Made by a program: the position numbers and the translations under genes | The notes under the pieces: generated by a model | Told to the model about the DNA's origin: nothing | The model's input: only the letters and a program-made list of their open reading frames with translations | Database searches by the model: none | Source of the DNA: Isoetes taiwanensis | Lineage: Eukaryota; Streptophyta; Lycopodiopsida; Isoetales; Isoetaceae | Assembly (NCBI GenBank): GCA_021234155.1 | Contig: JAJEKV010000131.1 | Span: 1,078,380 to 1,142,379 of the forward strand | Direction: 5' to 3' | DNA length: 64,000 nt | Shown here: piece after piece, positions 21,888-33,478 of the stretch | How positions within the stretch are numbered: the first letter of the stretch is position 1 | Layout: each line of letters opens with the position of its first letter

Positions 21888-23393
21888 ATGGCAACTGCTG
21901 ACTTCAGGTGATGGTACAGCGCCAGTACCCATGCTGCCGAGGCTGATGTCAATGACATTTTCCGAGTCTTCCAGAAAGAAATAGATGTCCAAGCCACTCT
22001 ACACGCAACCCCAGCATATAGACAAGTTCTGTCCGAGTTCCAAGCTAGGGTAGGACCGTCCTTAGTGCAGCTCCCCCCTTGTAGAGGCTACTTTGTTCCC
22101 AGGCAATCCCTTCAAGCAGCCTTGGGTGATGTTCCAAACATTGCCAAGTACCTGACCAACAAGGCCCAGAGGTTTCCAGACTACATGGTCTTGGCAGGTT
22201 AGCCGGGACCAAGTATTTCTCCTACATCAGCCTTAGCAATTTTTCTCTCCCCATCGTAGCCGAAAACCCCATGGGGGAAACCTCCATCCCTCCCATGGAC
22301 GTGGACCCCTTAGCCTCCTCAGCAGAGCTCCTTTGCGGTACCAGCGGGAGCAAGAAGGTAGGCTTGAAGGCGAAGGGAAGAAGAAGAGGACTCACACCGA
22401 GCTCGACCCGGCCAGGCGATTAACGGGCCGAGGAGTTCTGCCCGGGGAATGAGCGGAACGCGGACCCTCGGGATGGCTCCACCTGGGCCCTAGAGCCATC
22501 CTGAAGCCTAGCCCCCATCATCATCGGCCGGCCGGAGTACACCTCCTCGGCGACATCCGGGGCACCTCCCGAATCACGAGGAAAGGGAGTATCCTGACTC
22601 GGCAATTTCTTTGCACCAAGCTACCAGCAACAACAGGCTGGATGATTTCATAGATCGAGAGCCAGACTTCCCACTCAAGAAGCAGAGAAGCACTTACACG
22701 GGAGAGTGGAAGCTTGACATCAAACTCTGACAACATCGGGGGAGATAATGGGAGGCTTTCGAGAACCTCCCTCGAAGAGGTTCGCCATCCGAGGAGCAGT
22801 CAGGATCGTGTAGGCTCAAACATTTGATGCAGGCTCTTAGGCACCAGCCCTGAGAGAAGAGGGGTTAAAACCTCATCACGAGCTTCATCAGCAGTTAGGG
22901 ACTGGAGTTCCATAGGAGTGGAAATTAAATGAAGTATCTTGGAAGACAGGCTGAGGTGGCAGGAAGCGAAAGAATCAACGACGGCCGCACAACGACCGTC
23001 ATTTGCCGATACTATCTTCCCCTGCTGCTGGGCCGGGGAGAATATGATAATACCGCATAGAAATTCACCCGAAGGCGAAGAAGGAGTATTCATGCTCATC
23101 CAGCTCTCGGGCTTTGGCCGGCATGCCGACTAGCTGCCAACAGAGCTATGCCATCTTAGTCAAGAGAAGCGATGGCACTCGACATCTTCGACTTCGCCAT
23201 ACCTTACCGACGGCAGGGAAGACTAGCAGTGACCGCAGCTTACACCTCCGACCGCAGGGTGGAAGAGTTGGTGACAGCCTTGCAGGGCGGGTCATCAACC
23301 AACGTCCTCAGGAACCTGGGACGCTCAGTAGGAACGGCCCAAGTTAAGAAGTTCCTTGAGGATAACCCATCCTACCGGCGATTTCAAGAATAG
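21888..23393 (+). pseudogene. leader unit 2 of element A: broken unrecognised gene
   Basis: The first ATG after the TATA box (21,888, MATADFR) hits an early stop. The same frame then continues as a good coding stretch to 22,202 (DVNDIFRVFQKEIDVQATL, PAYRQVLSEFQARVGPSLV, LTNKAQRFPDYMVLAG). Later pieces lie in other frames: a basic part (GSKKVGLKAKGRRRG) near 22,350, RLDDFIDREPDFPLKKQRS near 22,640, and a 73-residue frame at 23,172-23,393 (MALDIFDFAIPYRRQGRLAV ... VKKFLEDNPSYRRFQE) ending in a stop. An AT-rich spacer separates it from gag. Not recognised; it is not a gag, protease or RT domain. The most economical reading is a second accessory or captured gene. Confidence 0.45.
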
Positions 23394-23550
23394 TTAGACT
23401 CTTGATCCCGGGGGCTTTTGTATTAAGATATTATATAATATAAGAATAATTTCTTTTGCACTTTAAAAGTTTTGTGGACGTATTTTGTTCCACAACTATA
23501 CCAACAAACATATATATTGCAACAGAACAAATAAAACTAACTATATAGCC

Positions 23551-24700
23551 ATGACCTACTTGTGCATGCAGCTAGAGGCACAGGATCAGCAGAACAACAA
23601 CGGCGAAACCATAGGGAAGAACAGAGTCCGCCTAGGCCGCACCCGGCAAGGAGCCTAGTCACAAATGAGAATGGACCTTGAGCAAATAAAGGCCTACTTG
23701 GCAACTCAGGCAGGAGTTGGGTCGGAAGGCAATGCCCAGTTGCCACAAGCATCAACTTCGGAAGCGAGGGAAAAGACAAGAGGAGGAGCAAAGAAGGAGG
23801 TCCCCGGCCGGAATCCTCCGACTCAAAAGCTTCGGACTTCACTTCGATTCCGAGAAGAAGTGAACAAAGAAGGCGAGAACCCGAAGGACGGCGGAACAAA
23901 GAGGCGAAGACCTCGACTACCGAGAAGAAGGTAGACTGCGTGATTGGAAACGCGTTGGAAGGCCGGGAAGCCTCGAAAGCAATTCTCGGCGAGAAACGGA
24001 GTCGCATGGAGGCAGAGGGTTTACACCGATGAGATGAGTGAGTATGTGCGCCCTCCGGTATAAAGGACAAGGATAAAGGCAGGGTGGCAACAGCCAACCA
24101 AGGGCGGCTGCGCATTTGGTGGAAGGGTATGCCAAGGCCCATGGCCTAGCGAGGGGATGGTTGCGGGTTAGAAAAGTTTGCTAAAGCCTTCAAAGCCATT
24201 CGTCCCCAAGAGAGCACAAGTCCAACATGATCTGCGGCAGTTTTACGGGTTGCAACAAAGGCTTTATGTGCGAAGTTGAGTGAAAAGCATGCGGTGGAGA
24301 GCTACATTGAGAGGTTGAATGATGAGATCACGCAAGCTTGTAAGGGCAATAAACCCTAAAAGGCGATGTCGGGCGAATCAAAGGCAATAAGCTGCAAAGG
24401 GGCGGGGCCTTCGAAATAGCGAGTGAGCGGCGGTATTACCCGGGATAAAGGCAAGGCAAACAGGGAGTTATAGCCCTAGAGCGGCCAGCCGGGTCGGCCT
24501 AAGAGCCCCATATAGTGGCAACCCGGGAAGCGGCGGGAGAAAAGCGGGGTGTCCTGGGACAAGCGGGAGAGGTCAACATGTCGGTCCTTCTTACAAGCCA
24601 TGCCCAAGGAGAAAAGGCGGAGTGTATAGAGAAGCGGCTTTGCTTGAGATGCTTCGGCCGAGGACCCTGAAGGGGCGAACTACCCCCACGTCATGAAGTC
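23551..24700 (+). pseudogene. gag: gag of element A
   Basis: Starts at the ATG at 23,551 (MTYLCMQLEAQDQQ), with a stop soon after, then DLEQIKAYLATQAGVG and a Lys/Arg/Glu-rich segment to 23,934. Frames beyond carry a gag-core-like stretch near 24,250-24,350 (ALCAKLSEKHAVESYIERLN) and a partial zinc-knuckle remnant (RLCLRCFGRG) near 24,640. The capsid/nucleocapsid role is inferred from position before protease and from these motifs. Several frameshifts and stops. Confidence 0.65.
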
Positions 24701-24834
24701 TGGCGCTAAGCGAGTTGGGAGGATGGGACAATTGGTCGGCGGCGGCGGCGGCAGCCAGCGACTATATTTAGGGTGAGTGTCATATCTTTGCCGCAATAGA
24801 CCTGCAGAACAAGTGGAGAAATCAATATCGGGTA

Positions 24835-25245
24835 ATATCCACAATAGGGAAGGCCAAAGCCAAGTCATTCACAATCGATAGATTCGGGAAGTAGCCACAA
24901 CTTTGCATCCCCAAGAATGGTCGAGTATTGAAGCTCAAGCCATTCAAGTCCAAGCCAAGACCCGTGGTGTTAGCAAACGGGGGAGTAAGGCATACAGCAG
25001 GCAAAAGGATAAACTTCGACATTGATTTGCGGGGAATCAACATTCAGATGGGGGCAGAGGTAATGAATATTGGAAAGTATGATTTAATCATTGGAATGGA
25101 GTATCTTGGCCCAGCAGGAGCCATTGATTGTGGAAAGCGGAAGGTGACCCTCACAGCACCCAATGGCAAGATCATAGAGATCACAGGTAAAGAAGTTGTT
25201 CCCATTATGCAGTGCATGTCTAGTAAAGTTTTGTTCGGTGCATAA
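24835..25245 (+). pseudogene. retropepsin (protease) region of element A
   Basis: The frame 24,928-25,245 reads LKLKPFKSKPRPVVLANGG, then INIQMGAEVMNIGKYDLIIG and MEYLGPAGAID. The DLIIGMEYL block corresponds to the D(V/L)ILGMDWL end of plant Ty3/gypsy aspartic proteases. The upstream catalytic region (FTIDRFGK near 24,870) is in another frame and lacks the normal D-S/T-G triad, so the enzyme is dead as read. Confidence 0.7.
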
Positions 25246-25529
25246 AGAGTGAGCGGTAGCATATATCTTCAAGCTCGAGATCAAGAGCCCGGGCGGAAAG
25301 AGGTAAGGAAGATAAGGGGCTCCGTGAGTTGCCCAAGCAAGTAGCTAAGTTGATCCGCGGGTTCCACGATCTCTTTCGGATGAGATCAAGCGACTCCCTC
25401 CTTATAGGGGAGTCGAGTGTGAGATAGCACTCGAACCAGGAACAAGCCGACAAGTAAAGCCCCATCTGAGAATCTGCAGGGGAGTTGGCCAGACTAAAGA
25501 AGCAATTGCGCGGAGTTGCTCGACCTAGG

Positions 25530-25888
25530 CTTCATTAGACCTAGCGTCTAAGCCATTTGGAGCACCCATTCTTTTGTAAAGAAGAAGGATGGTAGCTTGA
25601 GGATGTGCATAGATTACGTGCGGTTGAACAAGCACATCATCAAGAATAAATACAGCTCCCGGATCGGACGACGATGGATCAGCTCAAGGGGCAAAAGTCT
25701 TCTCAAAAATCGACTTAAAGGTCGGGCTATCATCGGTCGAGAATTAAGGAAGAAGGCGTTACATAAAATGGCTTTTCGGGACCAGGTATGGGCACTATGA
25801 ATTCACGGTAATGCCTTTCGGCTTATCGAATGCCCCAGCAACGTTCATGAGGCTCATGAACGACATCTTCAGGGAGTTCTTGAAGCAA
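25530..25888 (+). pseudogene. N-terminal half of the element A reverse transcriptase
   Basis: [20 protein letters not shown] (around 25,575-25,632) and [18 protein letters not shown] (from 25,811) are classic Ty3/gypsy RT blocks. Between them, finger/palm motifs are split over three frames (for example KMAFRDQVW). The sequence stops matching RT after FREFLKQG at about 25,888. The YxDD active-site block, the thumb and the whole of RNase H are absent, because the frame runs directly into integrase. Confidence 0.85.
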
Positions 25889-26633
25889 GGTATGTGGGAA
25901 GAATTTATTCACTTGGTAGAGTTTGCGTATAATAGCACCAAGCAAGAATCATCCCAAATGTCGCCGTTTATGATCAACTACGACTATCAATGCCTAACTC
26001 CAGACACTTGGCACAACCCCGTGTCAAAAGTAGAGGTTTCGCAGCAAATGTTGGCCGACATGCAACAGCTCGTGGAAGAAGTTCAAGGATATCTTCTTGC
26101 AGCAAGAAGTCGACAAAAGAGCATCGCCGACAAGCATCGGACAGTCAGAGAGTTCCAAGTTGGCGACGACGTATGGCTCAAGATCAAAGTGAAGCAGGCG
26201 AAGCTCCGCATCGGAAATTGTAAGAAGCTTGCTCTAAGGTGGGCTGGACCTTTCAGAATAGTCCAGAGAAGGAAATCAATCTTACAAGTTAGACTTGCCA
26301 GCACACCTAAAGATTCATAAAGTCTTCCATGTGAGTTTGTTGAAGAAGCATACCCCAAATCCAGACGAAGTCTTGGACACTCCAACGTTGTTGGAAATGT
26401 CGGAGGAACATCTGGAAATAGTTCCAGAGTTGATTCTTGATAAAGTCTTCAAGAAAACAAGGAGATCAGAGTTTCTCCAATATTTGGTCAAGTGGAAGCA
26501 CTTGTCGGTGGAAGACGCGACATGGGTACTTAAGAAAGATCTATTAAAGCAGTACCCACAGTTTATGGAGCAATGGGACGGCAAGGTCATCTCCGATGAA
26601 ATCGATTCAGGCATGTTGATTTGTGTAGATTAA
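25889..26633 (+). pseudogene. integrase C-terminus and chromodomain of element A
   Basis: Directly fused to the RT fragment is [20 protein letters not shown], from the end of the integrase catalytic core. The C-terminal domain follows ([25 protein letters not shown]), and after one frameshift near 26,300, [13 protein letters not shown]. The last 50 or so residues are a chromodomain: ELILDKVFKKT, QYLVKWKHLSVEDATW, QYPQFMEQW. Chromodomains in this position define chromoviruses and direct integration to modified chromatin. The HHCC zinc finger and the D,D part of the catalytic triad are missing. Confidence 0.88.
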
Positions 26634-27470
26634 TTCTATGTGTAGTTAAGATTAATCTACGCATGCAACCTATGCTAGGTATGGGTTGCATGCGTTGTTA
26701 CCGATGATGAGACCGCTACGGTGATCTCTAGAACGTGGTGTAATGTCAATGTAGGCATGATCGTGGTTCCGCTTGGATGAGTGGAAGGTAGATTAGAAAG
26801 TCTATACATCCCATGGAAGTAGGCGACCTCGAAGAAAAGGGTCATTCGGGGAATGCATTGATAGGAAAAGCACCTCTAGTCAATGCCTCTGGGGAGGACC
26901 CTATCCTTCACGCCCCATATCTGAGAAGGACCCTATCCTCCACGTTAGGCAACTAAAGGTGTAGGCATGAAAGCCATATAGGCATTATAGGGCGCGTTGT
27001 CTCCGGGACCACGATGGAAGAAGCATCCTCTTCCCTCTGCAGGAGATTAGCCATGCATTCATGTAGATAGGTGGGGGTGGTCACCTTATAACCAAAAATT
27101 TTTATTAATAAAAAATGGTACTAACGTGGTGTTGACACCTGAGAGCCAATAGAGCGCTCCGGGAGGGCAAGGAGGTCGAACTCACGAAGACTTGCAACAC
27201 AAATTTTGTTGGAATGTATTGCAAGGAATGAAGAGTACCTCGAAGGATAATTATATATATGAAATATTAAAATTTTGATAAACTAAAATGTAGGTGATAA
27301 GTGAAACTAGTGAGTAACTTGTTTTAATGATGCTACAATTGATAAGTTATTTCATAAGATAATGGCGTAATAATGTCCTAAAAATATTACCTCAAAGGTA
27401 ATCATAATAAATGTAAGTATTATAGTAGTATATTGTATGCATCGGGTTGATTGCGGGTTAGGAGGATTCC
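26634..27470. other. 3' untranslated region of element A
   Basis: Non-coding sequence between the chromodomain stop and the polypurine tract. Its right part (from about 27,100) is homologous to 44,215-44,506, which identifies the LINE-disrupted relative of this element. Confidence 0.7.
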
Positions 27471-27525
27471 AAGGTGGGGAGACCCACGATGTTGTTCTTG
27501 AACATCATTTTCAAGGTGGGGAGAA
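27471..27525 (+). promoter_or_regulatory. duplicated polypurine tract of element A
   Basis: AAGGTGGGGAGA occurs twice, at 27,471 and 27,513; the second ends at the 3' LTR. The relative at 51.5 kb has the same pair (51,533 and 51,573). The LTR-proximal copy is the expected primer for plus-strand DNA synthesis. Confidence 0.8.
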
Positions 27526-28931
27526 TGTGGCGTTCCGGCCATTATCTGGTCCCGGGCGTTATCTTGTCTTTGCCTAAATCAGCGTACCGCCACCGTGGCG
27601 ATAATCTGTGTGGCGATGTAGCCAGCGGGTAGCCCCTAGGGGCAACTTGCAAAAAGGTATGTGCATTTATTAATGTGCACATTTACCAATGTGCACATTT
27701 ATCAAAGGTGCACATTTTCCCATGTGGATACCTTTATGCCACCTAGCCATTAAAGGCAAGTGGGCCATACCCAATTATCCCACATGCTTAAAGGGATAAT
27801 TGGAAACCTAGCCCTAACCCCTTGTCTATTTAGGTTAAGGAAACCCTAACTTGCCATTTTAGTCCATAGGGTTTTAGAGCTCGTTACGCTTTCGCTCAAG
27901 GGTCAAAACGCCTCCCAGGACTTCTGTCTAAGCGAATTAGCCATTAGTTTTCCTTGTTGGCTCCATCTTCAAGCGGTTCGGCCCGATGATGGTCAATTCG
28001 AGGCGGGGAGGAGGCGAGCCAAGGATCGAGGTATTTAGTCGATTTAATAGCCTAAATCGTCTTTCGGTCATTATGTCGGTAGGTTTAGCATATTAAATAA
28101 ATGCCCATAGCGACCATTTTAGATTCCCGGATACCGGACACTAACTAAAGAACCTAACTCTATGATATAGATTAGATTTAGTTCTTTAGTTCTTCCGTGA
28201 TATATATGGATGATGTATCTCTGTGAACTCCTTGTATTGGGAAGGGGGTAGAGACCCTAAAGCTTGGTAGTTGATGCTCCTAGATTAGCCTCTCTAGCAC
28301 ACTATAGATTGCACTGCAGCGAGGAGCCACACACAGTTGTGGGTGAAGGGGCCGGGCGGCTTATAAAGAGGTTAGGTGTTACTCGACTCTTGAGCGATCC
28401 CTCACGGTGTGTAACGTCTAGGGGATCATTGTGGACTAGGTCTAATGCCTTGCCCTGGCGTGTGGGCAAGGCATGGGCTCACACCCGCGGAGTGATCGTC
28501 ACTCTCCGGTGGGTTCAAGTCGAATAAGGGCGGTGGCCCTCTAGTCACCCCCGTGGTCGACATGTAGATCTGCGGAGGGAGAGATCCCTACCTGCCCCAT
28601 CGGGCGGGGAGATGCAACCCGAAATAGCCCTTTGGCTATGCATCGGGCGTTTCCCATGTGATGTCTTGATCATTGTCTATCTGGATGTGTGATGAGCCAC
28701 CCTACGGTGGTATGTGATATTGATGTTGTATCTTGACATGTATGTTTACGCTTCCTGACTAGGTCGACCACGAGGGAGGCAGGGGTAAATGACCCCTTCA
28801 TTCTTCCCACTGGAACTCATCAAGGTTGCATTGATGCGTGGAAGGCCTGTATCGGTGTAGAGCTAGTATGGGGGATGAACTCGTTTTGTATCGCTGGTGA
28901 GCACCGCATATATAAGTAAAGGAACGTCCGC
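27526..28931 (+). repeat. 3' LTR of element A
   Basis: Starts TGTGGCGTTCC (left LTR TGTGACGTTCC) and ends near AACGTCCGCG (left LTR GACGTCACA). Long runs identical to the left LTR alternate with changes that cluster at CAG/CTG positions. The exact right end is uncertain by a few bases. Confidence 0.88.
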
Positions 28932-28959
28932 GATTTTCTTTGTGTTTTTGTGCGCTTTT

Positions 28960-29560
28960 TGTTTGGGGTGCGGGTTCGGGAACTCTGCAAGACAGCCCTC
29001 TGTGAGGACCCTTGGATCTAACAAGAGAATCCGGGGGACTATGTCCTGTAGTTGCAAGAAAAGAACAAGAAGAAGAAAACGGACGGAAAAAGAACAATGA
29101 GAGGAAAATGATATGCTTCCTTGATATCACCGATGAACATACATGAGCTCTCGCAATTGAGAGAAGGCGAAAAGAGACAAGACTCAAAACTCATCTAGCC
29201 CTCATATGCTAGCTCTACTCATATATATGAGTACAATGGCCTCGGCCCAATATGAACACTCGGTTGATCTCCGGTGCCGACTCACGGAAGGAGGCCTGAT
29301 TCCCCTAATGTTGGCGGTGCCTCTTGAAATGCCTAGAATCCGCCGATGTCGACACTCAAGCGGTGGCGGGTCATCACTTGTCCGAAGCGGGCCTCTTTTG
29401 TTGACGGGACGCAGGCTTTTGACGGGCGTGGTTCCATTGCTTTGGTCCCCTGGCCGAAGCCTTTTGATGGCTGACCCATGCCCGGCTCCCAGGGATCCTG
29501 AGCTTGACCTGGTCCGTCAGATGCATGAATAGTCCTTGAACCAGAGGCGCAGGACTAACA
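28960..29560 (-). repeat. 3' LTR of element B
   Basis: Reads TGTTTGGGGTGCGGG at its plus-strand left end and AGGACTAACA at its right, that is TGTTAGTCCT...CAAACA on the element's strand. It is 601 bp. It shares long identical blocks with the other LTR (CATGCTAGCT-type centre, GATATGCTTCCTTGATATCA). Confidence 0.93.
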
Positions 29561-29573
29561 CTCCCCCACCAAA
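29561..29573 (-). promoter_or_regulatory. polypurine tract of element B
   Basis: On the minus strand, TTGGTGGGGGAG lies immediately before the LTR start TGTTAG, the standard arrangement for plus-strand priming. Confidence 0.85.
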
Positions 29574-29884
29574 TGACACCACCAAAGAAAAGGAGGAAGT
29601 GCTTCCCAAGGGTGAAACCGCCAGCCAAAAGTGATCCTCCGCTTTGAATGAGGGTCGGGCTTATATGGTAATGAGCAATGAGGTCCCGGCGTGTTTGAAG
29701 AGCGCCGGGGGGTGTTGAGCCCTAGGGCGTGATGGGCCTCAATGAGGAAGTGAGAGCGCACCATGTCTTCCGTGGCAAAGATGGGCAGCCGGTGAACAAA
29801 CCGGCACCCATGAGAAGGCAAGTTTGAAGACCGAAGGCACCGACGCCGCATTCGGATTGCGAAAAAGATTGGGCGCCTGCCTAT

Positions 29885-32873
29885 TTAAAGAGCTGACAGG
29901 ATGCATTTGAGAGCAGCACGAAAAACCCCGCTTGACGGTGCTACTGAAGGATCTGGTGAGGTGGCGGCATTCTGCAAGAAGGTGTCAAGACCATTAAGAG
30001 CATCAGCAGGCTTTTGCCAGCCACGCTCATTACCGATGTAAATCCAATTTTCAGTAGTGTCCAAAGTGGCATTATCCTCCCAATTGGGCGTCGACAAATC
30101 GGGATCCCACCGGAGATCCGCGGGAGATCTGGCGCGAGTCGACCAGCCGTGACCATCCATGACCTGCGTCCAAAAGGGAAGACGCCAATCAGAAGAAAGG
30201 AACCGTGGGCGGGGAGGGGCTCCTAAGGAAGCATATGGAGAGGGAATCATGCCCGTGTGCGTGGGTTGCAGAGCCATGTCCCTGAATGCTTGAACAAGAT
30301 TTTGATCAAGAGCCGCGACACCAATGGTCCCGATACGAAGTAGAGAGTAATTGATAGACGTGGAGGATTGACCCAACCCGTGGGAATGGTCTTGCTTTCC
30401 GAAGGCCACGGAGTTGATTGTAGCCTCCCAAGTCTTTGATATATATCCGAGCAAACTCAAGATCATCGGGGTGCTTCAGATTTTGTTTACCTGTTCCAAC
30501 GTTTCAACCCCCCACGAGGTAAGTCTTGAGCCAATTCGGGGCATGTACTCTTGTTCAAAAGTCCGAGATCAAGGGATCCGGAAATATTTGTTGGTTGGTG
30601 ATAATAAACCAAGCATTTGAGTTGCCTTTGAAAACACGATGGGCCTCATCCCGGAATTTATCCCGAGATCCGCCGGTAGAAGTCATGAAAACATAAGCCA
30701 TGGGTTTGAACAACTCGGAAGATGACTAATTCCGGGATCTTCAACCGCGAGCTGATCAAAGACTAAGAGTGCACAAAATAAACCCTTGTCTTCTATAGAA
30801 AGATCCGCCAGATTCGAAGGAAGTCCATACTTTTGAGTGGTCGCTGATGAACATTGCCATTGGCCGCACCATTTCAAAAGAAAGAGGTGCCGGTCGGGCC
30901 ACCACATAGTCAAGATAGCTGGAAGGAGTAGAGAAGTCCACCGGGATGTTGGTGGCAATGTCAAGATATCCCTCCCGGTTTGGTTTGGGCCTCCTCAGCC
31001 ATTGACCGCTTGCGGAGCCGATGTTCAAGGTCACGGATCCGATGCTCTTTTTCTAACAAAAGATCGGACTGATCACGGACCCGTTTTTCGAAGCGTGGCA
31101 TGTGAAGAGGATTGCCCCGGGGTATGGAGGCTAAGCGTGGCAATCTCCGCATCGATGACCTTTGTTTCGAGCCTCCAAAAAGTCGAAGTCGGAGGGGCGT
31201 TAAACCGATTGGTGGCGTGGGAAAGCCGAGCTTCAAGGGAGGTGAGTCGAGCTTCACGCCGCGAGATTTTGAACTTGAGTGTTTGTAATTGTCACAAAGC
31301 TCGGAGTACAAGGTGTCTAGCTTAGCAATGTGTTTTTCCTTGTCACCGTATGGGTATCTTTGGACTTGTTCTGCTCCAATAAGTCCCGAATTTCAGTTTG
31401 GAGCTGCGTCACGACCTGTAAGTAGGCGGGTCTGATCCCGAAAGCACGGTGAGATCTATACGCCCCTGTAATAGAGCCACGTGCTTTTTTCTTTGAAGTT
31501 GGGCTTCCATGGTTTGAACATGGGCAAAGGCAGCTTGAAGGTCTCTTTGAACAAAGATCGGAAGCCTCCCAGGACGCCGAACACCAATCCATGAGAGCCT
31601 CCTGGATCGCATGGAGCCGCAAGGCGCCGCTTGAACATCTTGCCGAATTTGTACGAGAGCCGCCGAGGATGGGGAGGCGCAGGGCCCCAAGTGCTGCCTT
31701 GTCCGGAGATTGTTGAGAGGCATGACGGAATTGGAAGGCGGGCCTCAGAGGAAGAAGAGGAGACAAAGGGATACGCGTGGTCCGATGTTGGAATGACGAG
31801 GGGAGGTGTGGCGGAAGGTACAAATTTTGTTGAGTTGACGCTGGGAATGCAGAGAATCGAAAGTGGAGGTATGGGAAGTGGAAGGCTCTCAAGAACTGGA
31901 AGATAATGACGGAATAGAGGGCCCTGAAGATGGCCACCCACGGAAATTTTAGAGACAGAGGAGGGGTAGCCCAATGCGGCCTTCTTGAAGAAGACGGTAG
32001 AATAAAAAGCCGAGGCCAATCGACATGCAGTGGGAGTGAATGGCGGTGATGACCATATTATAAAACGGCTTATTGATGTGGGTGTTCTTAATGGAATGCC
32101 CAAAGCAATTTTCGCCACGTAAACTTCACAAAAAGTCTCATGAGGTTTGGCAATATTTGTGAGGGCGATGCTGGTTGGCTTGATAAGCAATAGCGCCAAA
32201 GAAGTGGCGCCCATGTCTGTAAAGCAGCCCAAGAGACGTAAGGTTTTTGCAAAGGGATGTGGAATACCTCAGAAATCAAATGCCGGTAAGTAAAATGGTG
32301 GTGCCATCGACCACCGTGAGTAAAATCCTTCCTGGCCGTTGACGATGTGTGCGATGAATCGGCCGCAATTGCGCTGATTTGGGGCCTGAGCTCCATTTGT
32401 GAAAATTCGTAAAGCTTTAGATGTGTCCGCCACTTCCTACTGACCAACAAGGGCCTCGAAAGGTGGGCCGAGAAAGAATAATGCACCAAAAGAGTCGCAT
32501 CCCTTGGGAGCGTAAGCTTGAAGTGTAGAAAGTTTGGGGCAGCCATATGGCAAAAAGCCGCCTAACAGAAGGAACCGCTGAAGAAGGCGAGAGCAGAACA
32601 AAAAAGACGAAGGCGCAGAGAGACGGAAAAGTTTAGGGCGCCAAGCAAAGGTGGGCTAAGGGGCATGATAAGGGCTGGCCGCAACCGCTGATGGTGCCAA
32701 AGTCGAAAGATGCCAAGGAGGCGACGGAGAGGCAAAATGTGGCTAAGTCCCCAAACAACAAAGGGAGAAGAAATGAACGGTGGAGATGAGACGCGGAGAG
32801 AATGATGGATGTGACAGTGGGCAAAGGACACATTAATGTCCGGACGGGCGGGAAAAGAAGAAATGGCATTCAA
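29885..32873 (-). pseudogene. additional coding region after integrase in element B
   Basis: Several long minus-strand frames follow one another here in the element's 3' third. The 5'-most part includes KWRTHLKLYEFSQMELRPQI and HLISEVFHIP, then EVYVAKIALGIPLRTPTSIS. This resembles the plant-transposon protein region found in Athila/Tat-type elements. Further on are heptad-rich stretches (QTEIRDLLEQNKS; LEKEHRIRDLEHRLRKR) that could form coiled coils. The last frame (29,885-30,466) includes DWRLPFWTQVMDGHGW. No membrane segment typical of an envelope protein is evident. The parts are frameshifted and I cannot assign a function. Confidence 0.5.
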
Positions 32874-33478
32874 TCCGGCAACTTCGAAGGGGATATCATT
32901 AAAAGGAATGTGTCAAGGTACCATGGCTAGATATGCGGCGGGAGAAAAAAGATTCTTATTTTAGAAACAACCTTGCATTGCAAACACGCTTGGCGATTTA
33001 TGTGATTGGTCCACATCGACAAGAGTTCCTCGCCTGGCTATATAAGACGAACCGGAGTAAACGGGCGGCATCCGGCCTTCGCCATGAGATGGTTCTTTGG
33101 TTTGAACGAGGACGCACTATGCCCACCTAACCGCCGAGTGGATTACCCGCAAAGATGAATTGTCCGGACCTTCGGCGCCGCCACAAGCGCGGCGGCGAGA
33201 ATGGGCGGCCGGTGTGTCGGGATGGCTGAACATCCCCGACCGAAGACCAACGATGGGATGGAGGTGGTTACGCACCGCCGGGATCCCGGCCGTAAACCTC
33301 TACCACATCCTGGCGCATCACCTCTCGCCCAAACCCTGAGTAGAGGGTTTTCTTCTTAGGACTTAGTAGATAGGGCTCGAGCCCCCGTTTTGTATATAGG
33401 CGCGCCCATAGCGGAAATAAATTTGGGCGCTTCACATTTTGTAAAAAATTCCACCTATAATATAAATATGCCGCTGGT

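Larger units (their letters stand above)
17735..28931 (+). mobile_element. element A: Ty3/gypsy chromovirus with an expanded leader, internally deleted
   Basis: Two related LTRs (17,735-19,221 and 27,526-about 28,931) bound an 11.2-kb element. A tRNA-Met-type primer-binding site (TGGTATCAGACC at 19,223) follows the left LTR and a polypurine tract precedes the right one. Internal order is a 4.4-kb leader with two gene-like units, gag, protease, RT fragment, integrase C-terminus and chromodomain, which is the chromovirus order. Left flank GTTTT and right flank ATTTT are a possible imperfect target duplication. The LTRs differ by an approximately 49-bp and a roughly 190-bp indel and many substitutions, so the insertion is not recent or the sequence is partly wrong. 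Coding regions are frameshifted and pol is internally deleted, so it cannot move by itself. Element B inserted only 24 bp beyond its right end. Confidence 0.9.

Noticed and set aside
29885..32873. Envelope gene in element B
   Set aside because: Position after integrase would allow it, but I see no signal peptide, transmembrane segment or glycoprotein-like features, only transposon-protein-like and coiled-coil-like stretches.
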